Assembly: GCA_947303535.1 (NCBI GenBank)
Contig: CAMYYQ010000035.1
Coordinates: forward strand, 1 to 7,793
Source of the DNA: an uncultured Ruminococcus sp.
GTDB taxonomy: Bacteria; Bacillota_A; Clostridia; Oscillospirales; Ruminococcaceae
Direction of reading: 5' to 3'
DNA: 7,793 bases
Made by a program: the position numbers and the translations under genes. Below the pieces are notes generated by a model. The model worked only from the letters and a program-made list of their open reading frames with translations, had not been told where the DNA came from and did not search any database. Position 1 is the first letter of the stretch; every line of letters starts with the position of its first letter. This document shows, piece after piece, positions 1-6,101 of this stretch.

Positions 1-1
1 T

Positions 2-457
2 GAGCGGATCGCGGTACTGGAAGATATAATGAACCAGACCAACATCGGCGCGATCTTCCGCTCAGCTGCGGCACTCGGTTTCGATGCAGTGCTGCTCACC
101 CCCTCATGCAGCGACCCACTTTTCCGCCGTTCAATACGTGTCAGCATGGGTACAGTATTTCAAATTCCCTGGACTTATCTTGAAAACGAGCCGCCTTACT
201 ATATAGATGTATTGAAGGAGCACGGCTTCGCAACAGCTGCAATGGCACTGAGAAATGACACGGTAAGAATAGACGATCCAAAACTCACCTCAGAAAAAAA
301 GCTTGCCGTCATTCTCGGAACAGAAGGAAGCGGTCTGAAAGCGGAAACAATTTCAGCCTGCGACTACACAATTAAGATACCGATGCAGCACGGTGTAGAC
401 TCGTTAAACGTCGCTGCAGCCAGTGCTGTTGCCTTCTGGGAACTGAGCAAAAAGTGA
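2..457 (+). CDS. SpoU/TrmH-family RNA 2'-O-ribose methyltransferase, 3' portion (partial)
   Basis: This is the C-terminal SPOUT methyltransferase domain of a SpoU/TrmH enzyme, a family that transfers a methyl group from S-adenosylmethionine to a ribose 2'-OH in tRNA or rRNA. The frame is open from base 2, with ERIAVLED before the ATG at 29, so that ATG is internal and the true start, probably with an N-terminal substrate-binding domain, lies upstream of the window. All three family motifs are present. Counting from the ATG at 29, motif 1 is NQTNIGAIFR (residues 2-11), motif 2 is VILGTEGSGL with Glu99, and motif 3 is IPMQHGVDSLNVAAA (residues 117-131), which form the knotted SAM-binding fold. 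The gene ends in tandem stops, TGA then TAA. No hairpin terminator follows before the next promoter. Whether the substrate is 23S rRNA or tRNA cannot be decided from this fragment, so no symbol is given. Confidence 0.93.
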   Translation, partial: ERIAVLEDIMNQTNIGAIFRSAAALGFDAVLLTPSCSDPLFRRSIRVSMGTVFQIPWTYLENEPPYYIDVLKEHGFATAAMALRNDTVRIDDPKLTSEKKLAVILGTEGSGLKAETISACDYTIKIPMQHGVDSLNVAAASAVAFWELSKK

Positions 458-506
458 TAATCTTCACACTCTGGAAAAAAAATTGAAATATTTTGTACAA
501 AAACTA

Positions 507-535
507 TTGAATTTTTCTATAACTTGTGGTATAAT
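507..535 (+). promoter_or_regulatory. Sigma-A promoter of the dockerin protein gene (extended -10)
   Basis: A -35 box TTGAAT (507-512, four of six matches to TTGACA) is separated by exactly 17 bp from a perfect -10 box TATAAT (530-535). TG at 527-528, one base before the -10 box, makes it an extended -10 element. Transcription should begin near 542, about 60 nt before the ATG at 603 and just upstream of the leader stem-loop. The flanking DNA is AT-rich, as is usual for such promoters. Confidence 0.75.
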
Positions 536-551
536 ATGGTTGTAAGTTTAT

Positions 552-595
552 CGGAGAACGGTAAACGCCTCCCCGTTTTCCGTGAAAAAAGGAGG
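552..595 (+). promoter_or_regulatory. 5' leader stem-loop with possible SD-sequestering pseudoknot
   Basis: CGGAGAACGG (552-561) pairs with CCGTTTTCCG (573-582) in a 10-bp stem with a single G-U wobble. The 11-nt loop ends in CCTCC (568-572), which is exactly complementary to the Shine-Dalgarno core GGAGG (591-595). The two helices would abut with no unpaired base between 572 and 573. A six-nt first loop (562-567) and an A-rich eight-nt linker (583-590) give H-type pseudoknot geometry. The Shine-Dalgarno stretch AAAGGAGG (588-595) lies 7 nt before the ATG at 603, which supports that ATG as the start. If the second helix forms, ribosome access would be blocked. I do not recognise it as a known riboswitch class. 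Eight nt may be short to span a full 10-bp stem, so its outer pairs may be open when the pseudoknot forms. Confidence 0.5.
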
Positions 596-602
596 AATTC
601 AA

Positions 603-746
603 ATGGTCTTTAAAAGGCTGCTGGCTGCGGCTGCCTCCTTCCTATTGGTCGGAAGCAATGTCAAATTCCCCACCACAGTTGTTGTGGCGGCGAATGCAGA
701 AGACGAGTATCTGTGCCGAGATTACCACGACTTCTCAGGCGACTAG
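603..746 (+). pseudogene. Signal-peptide segment of the dockerin protein, cut off by an in-frame TAG
   Basis: A 47-codon reading frame starts at the ATG at 603, behind a strong Shine-Dalgarno site, and stops at TAG 744-746. It encodes a Sec signal peptide: MVFKRLL, then an Ala/Leu-rich core (AAAASFLLVG), and a likely signal peptidase site after ANA (residues 30-32), followed by EDEYLCRDYHDFSGD. After the TAG the same frame continues without a break into the long ORF at 753. The promoter, ribosome site and secretion signal all belong to this short segment, while the downstream ATG at 753 has none of them. It is therefore best read as the 5' end of one gene of 915 sense codons plus one premature amber codon. 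The TAG could be a TGG, CAG or TAT/TAC codon changed by one base, a sequencing error, or a suppressed codon. No other gene in the window ends in TAG. Confidence 0.8.
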
Positions 747-752
747 CACTAC

Positions 753-3350
753 ATGGACAAGTACAACACTGCAACTTCCCAACATTTCCAGATAATCTGG
801 GGCAACGACGATCAGACAGGTTTAATCAATGACACTTTCATCAAGCTCAACCTCGATCAACTTGAAAAATACCGCGAAATCTATACCACTGAGCTTGGCA
901 TGAATGACTCCTCTGAATCCGTTTTCACCCCTGACGGAAAAAAGTACAAGACCAACATTTATCTTACAAGAACGGGACTTCCCGATTTCGAGGACGGCTG
1001 GGCATACATGAGCGCCGAACCATTCACAGGATTCGCCTATATTTTCTGTGATCCTGCCGCAATGACGCAGTTGGACGGCACTGATTCAGCATCTCTCCCC
1101 CACGAATACGGACACGTTCTTACCTATCACTCAAAAGGCTGGACTGACCAGACTATCACAGGTCCCTGGTGGGATGCAGTCGCAAACTGGTTCAAGGAGC
1201 AGTATTTTGACACCCTTGAAACTCCTACAACGCATTTTTTCCTTCCCTATCTCAGAAATATGAATCTAACAATTCCCCATGGAAGAATGTACTATGAGGC
1301 GTGGATATTCCTCCAGTATCTTTCCGAAAATCCTGACAACTTTGACGCTCTGGGCAAGGACTTTATCATGCGGCTTCAGACCGAAGCTAAACCAAACGAA
1401 TACCCATTCGATACTATCGAAAGACTTTCAGGCTGTGATATGAAAGACCTTATCGGCAGTTTCGCAAAACACATGGCTACCCTTGATTTCAAGCATAAAG
1501 AGCTGTATAACGAAGCCCTCAGCAAATCCCTCGAAGACCCTTTCGTATGGCAGCTCATCTACACTCAGCCCGAGGCTGCTCCGGATAAAGAGAACTGTTA
1601 CATAGTTCCCGAAGAAAAAGCGCCTATGCAGACCGGTCTGAACGTTATTCCCCTGAATATCGAAGGAAAACGTGTGTCCGTCACACTCCGCGGCATCTCT
1701 GACGCTGAAGAAGCCGACTGGCGTGCTTGTCTCGTTACGGAAAAGAAAGACGGAACAACTACTTATTCAACACTTTTCTCAGAAGGTACAAAGACAATTG
1801 CCCTCGACGGCACAGAGACAGCTCTTTACCTTACTGTAGCAGCTACTCCAGATGAGATAATCCCGAACAATTTCTACGACAAGGCTGAAAGCGGAGACGA
1901 ATACTCATACACCAAAAGCGACTATAAACGCCGCTATCCCTACGAATTTGATATCAAGGGCGCTTCACCTATGTACCGCGATATCAAAAAAAGTGTAGAA
2001 GGACATATCCACCCTAACGGCGGCGGCTTTGTAGCTGATACTGTCGAGATAGATGACTCCGTTTACGTCGGACAGGACGCAATGGTGCTCGGAAACTCTG
2101 TTATCACCGACAAAGTTGTTATCACAGATCATGCCGTAGTTAATAACGCTACCATTTCCGATAACGCAAGAATAAGCGATTATGCCTGTGTTTACGGATT
2201 CTGGTGGGCAACACCAACTATAAGCGGAAACGCTAAGATCGGCGAGAACGCCGTTGTTACCGCAGGTGCTTCTGTATCGGGGAATGCCCGTATAATGGGC
2301 AATGCCTACCTCCTCGATGAATACTCCGTAACTGATAACGCTACCGTAAAGGGTACTGCTTATTGCTACGGAAAAGGAGTTGCCTCAGGTCAGGCTATAC
2401 TCGACGGTGATTTCTACAATGAAAATTCTGTTTCACACGGTGCAGCCTTTGGCTGGATGGAATCAGATGAATACAACGAAAAACTCCCGTATACTGACGG
2501 TCTGTATGCAGGATATGAATTTGACCGCAAGAGCAACGTATTTGCCTACGATACATACGGCTCTACAAACGGCATAATCAGAAATGCACCTCTCTGGCAG
2601 GAACACCGCGCTACTGCGGACGGAGTAATAACCTTCAACGGAGAAAACCAGTACATCATCTGCGATAAAACTCTTGTAGACTACAAGAATATGGAGATAT
2701 GCACTTCTGTTCTCTGGCGCGGCGGCAATGCCGATCAGCGTGTTTTTGATTTTGGCAACGGTACTTCAATGTACTTCACACCTGCAAACAAGGACGGCAG
2801 ACCTGAGTTCGGCATCGGCGATACAAAGATAGTATCAAGGACCGAGTTTGAAAAGGGCGCATGGTATATCGTCCGCGTTATAATAAGCAACAACACTGCA
2901 AAGCTTATTATCAACGGCAAAACAATAGGAAGCGTTAAGCTTACAACACTTCCCGAGCAGACATTCAGTCCGCTCACACGCTGCTATATAGCACGAGGTC
3001 ATTCGGGCAACTACTTCAATGGTTCTATGGATTATTTCCGCGTATATTTCCATGAAGCAGACGAACCCGAATACTACTACACAGGAAAAGAGATACTGCT
3101 TTCAGAGCCTACACTTTTAGGCGATGCAAACTGCGACGGTATCGTTGACGAAGAAGATGTGAGCCTTATAATGAAGGCTGTTGCATTTCCTTCAAGCTAC
3201 GGCGTAAAGGGCACTAACCCTGCACATATAACAGTACAGGGACTGTCAAACGCTGACGTTTACGAACCGGGCGGCGGACTTACAAATCAGGACGCTCGTT
3301 CAATAAGCAGATACATCGAAGGTGTTATCAAATCACTTCCCGAAAAATAA
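753..3350 (+). CDS. Dockerin-bearing DUF6055-like protein with beta-helix and LamG-like domains (body, lacking its signal peptide)
   Basis: Probably a cellulosome-associated extracellular protein of 865 residues as framed, though the natural start is probably the ATG at 603, across an in-frame TAG. Residues 8-260 resemble the DUF6055 (Svx-like) family: SQHFQIIWGND near the start, then HEYGH (117-121), an HExxH zinc-metallopeptidase motif, and GPWWDAVANW (137-146), where a third metal ligand would be expected. About 428-550 are hexapeptide repeats (SDNARISD, SGNAKIGENA, SGNARIMGNA) of a left-handed beta-helix. About 582-768 form a LamG/concanavalin-like domain (YEFDRKSN, FNGENQYI, NGSMDYFRV) likely to bind carbohydrate. 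About 787-862 are a dockerin: a first calcium loop with D791, N793, D795 and D802, and a second in NADVYEPGGGLTNQD. Dockerins bind scaffoldin cohesins, so the mature protein should act on the cell surface. Proteolysis, or any other enzymatic activity, is inference. No ribosome site precedes 753. The gene ends in TAA TAA before a terminator. Confidence 0.85.
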   Translation: MDKYNTATSQHFQIIWGNDDQTGLINDTFIKLNLDQLEKYREIYTTELGMNDSSESVFTPDGKKYKTNIYLTRTGLPDFEDGWAYMSAEPFTGFAYIFCDPAAMTQLDGTDSASLPHEYGHVLTYHSKGWTDQTITGPWWDAVANWFKEQYFDTLETPTTHFFLPYLRNMNLTIPHGRMYYEAWIFLQYLSENPDNFDALGKDFIMRLQTEAKPNEYPFDTIERLSGCDMKDLIGSFAKHMATLDFKHKELYNEALSKSLEDPFVWQLIYTQPEAAPDKENCYIVPEEKAPMQTGLNVIPLNIEGKRVSVTLRGISDAEEADWRACLVTEKKDGTTTYSTLFSEGTKTIALDGTETALYLTVAATPDEIIPNNFYDKAESGDEYSYTKSDYKRRYPYEFDIKGASPMYRDIKKSVEGHIHPNGGGFVADTVEIDDSVYVGQDAMVLGNSVITDKVVITDHAVVNNATISDNARISDYACVYGFWWATPTISGNAKIGENAVVTAGASVSGNARIMGNAYLLDEYSVTDNATVKGTAYCYGKGVASGQAILDGDFYNENSVSHGAAFGWMESDEYNEKLPYTDGLYAGYEFDRKSNVFAYDTYGSTNGIIRNAPLWQEHRATADGVITFNGENQYIICDKTLVDYKNMEICTSVLWRGGNADQRVFDFGNGTSMYFTPANKDGRPEFGIGDTKIVSRTEFEKGAWYIVRVIISNNTAKLIINGKTIGSVKLTTLPEQTFSPLTRCYIARGHSGNYFNGSMDYFRVYFHEADEPEYYYTGKEILLSEPTLLGDANCDGIVDEEDVSLIMKAVAFPSSYGVKGTNPAHITVQGLSNADVYEPGGGLTNQDARSISRYIEGVIKSLPEK

Positions 3351-3359
3351 TAACATAAA

Positions 3360-3394
3360 ACAGGCTGCAAGTACATTTGCAGCCTGTCTTTTTT
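3360..3394. terminator. Bidirectional rho-independent terminator
   Basis: ACAGGCTGCAA (3360-3370) and TTGCAGCCTGT (3377-3387) form a perfect 11-bp stem with the six-nt loop GTACAT. On the plus strand it is followed by CTTTTTT (3388-3394), ending the dockerin gene ten bases after its stop codon. Read on the minus strand it is followed by TTTTATG, so it probably also ends the response regulator-kinase operon converging from the right. The kinase stop codon is at 3400-3398, just before the hairpin. Confidence 0.92.
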
Positions 3395-3397
3395 ATA

Positions 3398-5131
3398 TTA
3401 CATCTCTATCATGGCTTTGAATTTTTTGTCCTTACAGCTCAGCTTCAATGTGAAGCCGTTCTGCACTGCGGCAGCCTCAGCAATGGATAATCCCAGACCG
3501 CTGCTGCTCTTGTCGCTTCGAGCCTTATCGCCCTTTACAAAAGGCATTTTCAGCTCTTTCGTATCAATATCCTCGGCAGTATCGTTCTCTATGACAAATT
3601 CCTTTTTGCTTACGGTTATTTTCACAGAACCGTCATTGCGAGTGTACTTCACCGCATTGGATATAAGATTATCAACAGCAAGTGAAAGTGAATCTTCATC
3701 GGCATTTACCTCACCGCTGCCCTCTATGGTCAGCTCTATTCCCCTTTCCTCAAGAGCTGTTTTGTACTTTTCTGCGCATTTCTCCGCAAGGGCTTTTATA
3801 TCGACTTTCTTTTTGTTCAGTTTCTTTGTCTGTTCTGTTTTACTGAGTTTCAGCGTTTTTGCGATTATATCATCGGTATAGGACACATTATTCATAATAG
3901 AACTGAGATATTGCAGCTCTTTTGCATCACCGCTGTCTTTGCGCATCTCCATAAGGTTTTCTGCATATCCGCCTATTACCGCAAGGGGAGTTTTCAGATC
4001 GTGCGCAAGGTTGTTCGTGAGGGCTCTCTGATAGTCCTCAAAGGCGTACTGAGCCTTGTTCTTGACATTCCTGCTCCAGCAGCGCAGAAATGCGATGAAT
4101 GTCAGGAACAGGAAAAATACCGTTACGAAGATAATGTACATTTTTATTATTGATCGAGTCCATACGTTGACTTTATAATCCATGAAAAGCGTGCATTTTT
4201 CGCCGTTAAAGAACACGTTTCTGTGAACGATAGACTCATTTACCACAAACCTATAATCACTTTCATAATTATAACCCTCACCATGATAATTGTAATTGTC
4301 ATTTATTGCTTTATCGACTTTGCTCTTTTCAACGCCCCATATATTCTCAAATCCACAGCTCGGATATTCCGTTTTAACAATATCAGTATCCGAATATTTA
4401 TCCGCATAGAACTCCATAAGCTCGAAGCCTTCTGCATCAGCATTTATTACTATCACTTCCGCATTACGAAAATGTTCTTCCAGACTTTCATAATCTTCTT
4501 CATCTTTTCTTATTTCATAGATCTTAATTTCATGAGGTATCATTTTATGTTCCTCAATATTAATATACGCACTTATTATATCATATGAATAATAATGATC
4601 GTCGGAATATTCCCCCTGAATATGGTCGTTGACAAGCTTATCCACCTCGGGAATGTTGACTTCGGCAGGATCACAGTATAACCAGCAAATATCATCAGGT
4701 TTATCACCGAACCTGACAACACACCACATCTTTGCCGAATTTGTAGCTATAACATTGCCGCTGCTGTCAATAAGAGCTGATACTGCAATGCCGTTCTTAT
4801 CGGTCATTGATGAAGCACCTCCTATAAACGGAAGTGTCAGTTCTTCATAAAGTACGTCATAAAAAGTACCAAACCCCATTTTCATAGATATGCCATTTAT
4901 TTTATCTCCGAATTTTCCTGACTTTTCCTCATTGAACTGAATTGATTGTATCAGCTGGCTTTCAAAGCTGCTCTGCTGCTTCCGTGCCTGCTCGCAGGCT
5001 AAATATTCTATGCCTAAATTGAGCAAAGCGGCAAAAGCCACAGTCAGTATAACGGGAAGTATCATCGCCTTTGCAAACATCTTCCCGAATGTAGTGCGTT
5101 TGGGCTTGTGTTTGAAAAGTCCTTTTTTCAT
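3398..5131 (-). CDS. Membrane sensor histidine kinase of a two-component system
   Basis: A 577-residue transmembrane kinase that should autophosphorylate on His and pass the phosphate to the adjacent regulator. One membrane segment lies near residues 21-44 (ILPVILTVAFAALLNLG) and a second near 327-351 (MYIIFVTVFFLFLTFIAFL). Between them is an extracytoplasmic sensor region of about 280 residues, rich in acidic and Tyr residues, that I do not recognise. The cytoplasmic part has the H-box NNLAHDLKTPLAVI (His377), N-box DNLISNAVKYT (Asn488, Asn492), a reduced G1 box (IENDTA), F-box MPFVKGDKARS and G2 box SSGLGLSIAE. An in-frame GTG at 5140 lies inside the Shine-Dalgarno region, so ATG 5131 is preferred: AAAGGAG (5146-5140) ends 8 nt before it. 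The start is 5 nt beyond the regulator's TGA stop, implying a common transcript. The signal is unknown; a plant-fibre cue is a guess from the neighbours. Confidence 0.93.
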   Translation of the reverse strand: MKKGLFKHKPKRTTFGKMFAKAMILPVILTVAFAALLNLGIEYLACEQARKQQSSFESQLIQSIQFNEEKSGKFGDKINGISMKMGFGTFYDVLYEELTLPFIGGASSMTDKNGIAVSALIDSSGNVIATNSAKMWCVVRFGDKPDDICWLYCDPAEVNIPEVDKLVNDHIQGEYSDDHYYSYDIISAYINIEEHKMIPHEIKIYEIRKDEEDYESLEEHFRNAEVIVINADAEGFELMEFYADKYSDTDIVKTEYPSCGFENIWGVEKSKVDKAINDNYNYHGEGYNYESDYRFVVNESIVHRNVFFNGEKCTLFMDYKVNVWTRSIIKMYIIFVTVFFLFLTFIAFLRCWSRNVKNKAQYAFEDYQRALTNNLAHDLKTPLAVIGGYAENLMEMRKDSGDAKELQYLSSIMNNVSYTDDIIAKTLKLSKTEQTKKLNKKKVDIKALAEKCAEKYKTALEERGIELTIEGSGEVNADEDSLSLAVDNLISNAVKYTRNDGSVKITVSKKEFVIENDTAEDIDTKELKMPFVKGDKARSDKSSSGLGLSIAEAAAVQNGFTLKLSCKDKKFKAMIEM

Positions 5132-5136
5132 TTTGT

Positions 5137-5811
5137 TCACTCCTTTGTAAGCTTATACCCCCGTCCCACAAGAGTCTTTATCTGCGCACCTGCGCTGCCG
5201 AGGGCTTTTCTAAGCTTTTTTATATGATTGTCCACTACGCGGTCGCTGCCGAAATAATCATAGCCCCATATCCTGTCAAGGAGAGTATCACGGGTAACTA
5301 CCCAATCTTCATGCTCTAAAAGATAGCGTAATATATCGAACTCCTTTGGCGGAAGCTCTACTTCATTATCATCGGCAAAGCATCGGAGCGTCCTTGTATC
5401 AAGGCTTATACCGCCGCATCTGAGCACCTTGCTTTCGTCATTGCTGCCTGCACGGCGGACAAGTGCCTCGCATTTGCTGTAAAGTGCAGAGAGCAAGAAT
5501 GGTTTAACGATATAGTCATCACAGCCCAGATCGTATCCGTAAAGGATATCCTCTTCCCTTCCCCTTGCAGTTATAAATATTACAGGTATATCGCTTCTCA
5601 TGCGGAGCTGTCTGCACAGCGTAAAGCCGTCCGTTTCGGGCAGCATGATATCCAGCAGTACAAGCTCACAGTCAAGTTCATCGCCCCTGATGATATCAAA
5701 AGCCTGACCTCCGCTGTTTACCGCAGATACTTCCGTACCTTTGGTGCTGAAATAGTATTTGATGACCTCACATATTTCGGTATCGTCCTCTATAAGCAGA
5801 ATTTTTTTCAT
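5137..5811 (-). CDS. OmpR/PhoB-family response regulator
   Basis: A 224-residue DNA-binding regulator, the usual length for the family. The receiver domain (about 1-118) starts MKKILLIEDD, with the acidic pair Glu8/Asp9-Asp10, phospho-acceptor Asp54 in LVLLDIMLPETDGF, Thr81 in FITARG and Lys103 in YIVKPF. The winged-helix domain (about 127-224) carries the family signatures ELPPKEFDILRYLL, RVVDNHIKKLRKAL and TLVGRGYKL. The frame extends upstream to a TTG at 5856, but ATG 5811 is the likely start because MKKILLIEDD begins the receiver there and AAGGAG (5827-5822) lies 10 nt upstream. It is the first gene of an operon with the kinase, transcribed from the consensus promoter at 5937-5909 with a leader of about 90 nt. 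Three direct repeats in that leader may be its own binding site. Target genes are not shown by the sequence; the divergent xylanase-like gene is the obvious candidate. Confidence 0.96.
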   Translation of the reverse strand: MKKILLIEDDTEICEVIKYYFSTKGTEVSAVNSGGQAFDIIRGDELDCELVLLDIMLPETDGFTLCRQLRMRSDIPVIFITARGREEDILYGYDLGCDDYIVKPFLLSALYSKCEALVRRAGSNDESKVLRCGGISLDTRTLRCFADDNEVELPPKEFDILRYLLEHEDWVVTRDTLLDRIWGYDYFGSDRVVDNHIKKLRKALGSAGAQIKTLVGRGYKLTKE

Positions 5812-5860
5812 AAGATGTGCACTCCTTATTACTGTAACTGTATTATAAAACCGCAATGTG

Positions 5861-5893
5861 TCTTTTGTGTATCCTTTTATTATCTTTTATGTA
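5861..5893. repeat. Three 11-bp tandem direct repeats, possible response-regulator operator
   Basis: Three consecutive 11-bp units read TCTTTTGTGTA (5861-5871), TCCTTTTATTA (5872-5882) and TCTTTTATGTA (5883-5893). The outer two match at 10 of 11 positions and lie exactly 22 bp apart; the middle one is looser. OmpR/PhoB-family dimers typically bind direct repeats at about 11-bp spacing. The array sits just downstream of the predicted start of the regulator transcript, a position suited to autoregulation, and about 115-150 bp upstream of the forward -35 box. The stretch is T-rich, so a chance pattern is possible. Confidence 0.45.
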
Positions 5894-5908
5894 TTGTCTT
5901 ACTTTTAC

Positions 5909-5937
5909 ATTATATACATACCATGCAAAACTGTCAA
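5909..5937 (-). promoter_or_regulatory. Consensus sigma-A promoter of the response regulator-kinase operon
   Basis: On the minus strand the -35 box is TTGACA (5937-5932) and the -10 box TATAAT (5914-5909), both perfect, with a 17-bp spacer (5931-5915). Transcription should begin near 5902, about 90 nt before the regulator's ATG at 5811. A promoter this close to consensus suggests strong basal expression unless it is repressed. Confidence 0.88.
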
Positions 5938-5965
5938 ATTTCTCTCTGCTTTAAGTATGTAAAGA

Positions 5966-6010
5966 GCAAAAAACGCTCAATGGATAACATTTCGGGCAAA
6001 AAATGTCTTG
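5966..6010. repeat. Imperfect direct repeat next to the GH11 promoter
   Basis: GCAAAAAACGCTCAA (5966-5980) and GCAAAAAATGTCTTG (5996-6010) share GCAAAAAA and then partial similarity, with a 30-bp offset (about three helical turns). The second copy runs into the forward -35 box (6008-6013). A regulator site is possible, but the A-tract is low complexity and the evidence is weak. Confidence 0.25.
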
Positions 6011-6036
6011 TAATAGCCTTTTTTTTGTAATATAAT
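6008..6036 (+). promoter_or_regulatory. Sigma-A promoter of the GH11 array gene
   Basis: A -35 box TTGTAA (6008-6013, four of six matches) and a perfect -10 box TATAAT (6031-6036) are separated by 17 bp. A T-tract fills much of the spacer. The predicted start near 6043 places the downstream stem-loop at the very 5' end of the mRNA, with about 60 nt of leader before the ATG at 6102. Confidence 0.7.
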
Positions 6037-6041
6037 AAGGA

Positions 6042-6064
6042 CAGAAAGTCAAAAAGGCTTTCTG
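6042..6064 (+). promoter_or_regulatory. Stem-loop at the 5' end of the GH11 array mRNA
   Basis: CAGAAAG (6042-6048) and CTTTCTG (6058-6064) form a perfect 7-bp stem with a 9-nt loop, starting at or within a base or two of the predicted transcript start. Hairpins at the extreme 5' end commonly protect mRNA from 5'-end-dependent decay; that role is inferred here. Its loop does not match the Shine-Dalgarno sequence, so it differs from the leader at 552-595. There is no T-tract after it, so it is not a terminator. Confidence 0.5.
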
Positions 6065-6101
6065 ACGCAGCATCTTTTATCTGGCATAAAGGGGGAATTT
6101 T

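Noticed and set aside
489..521. T-rich elements 22 bp apart near the dockerin gene promoter, loosely like the 5861-5893 repeats
   Set aside because: Matches are only about 7-8 of 11, there is no middle unit, and the DNA is AT-rich; chance is the simplest explanation.
744..746. Special amino-acid insertion (pyrrolysine-type) at the TAG
   Set aside because: A single TAG outside any known pyrrolysine protein family, with no supporting genes in view, does not justify it; mutation or sequencing error is more likely.
3411..3881. 156-codon plus-strand ORF
   Set aside because: It lies antisense to the catalytic core of the histidine kinase, whose H, N and G boxes read clearly on the other strand; the plus-strand product is Ser/Phe-rich with no domain and no ribosome site.
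5138..5140. GTG start for the histidine kinase giving an overlap with the regulator stop
   Set aside because: The GTG directly overlaps the Shine-Dalgarno sequence AAAGGAG; ATG 5131 has normal 8-nt spacing.
5842..5847. Second minus-strand TATAAT in the regulator leader
   Set aside because: No acceptable -35 hexamer lies 16-18 bp upstream, and the promoter at 5937-5909 is perfect.
5815..6030. Small plus-strand ORF in the divergent intergenic region
   Set aside because: It overlaps the regulator's leader, its promoter and the forward promoter, has no convincing ribosome site, and its composition reflects the AT-rich DNA.
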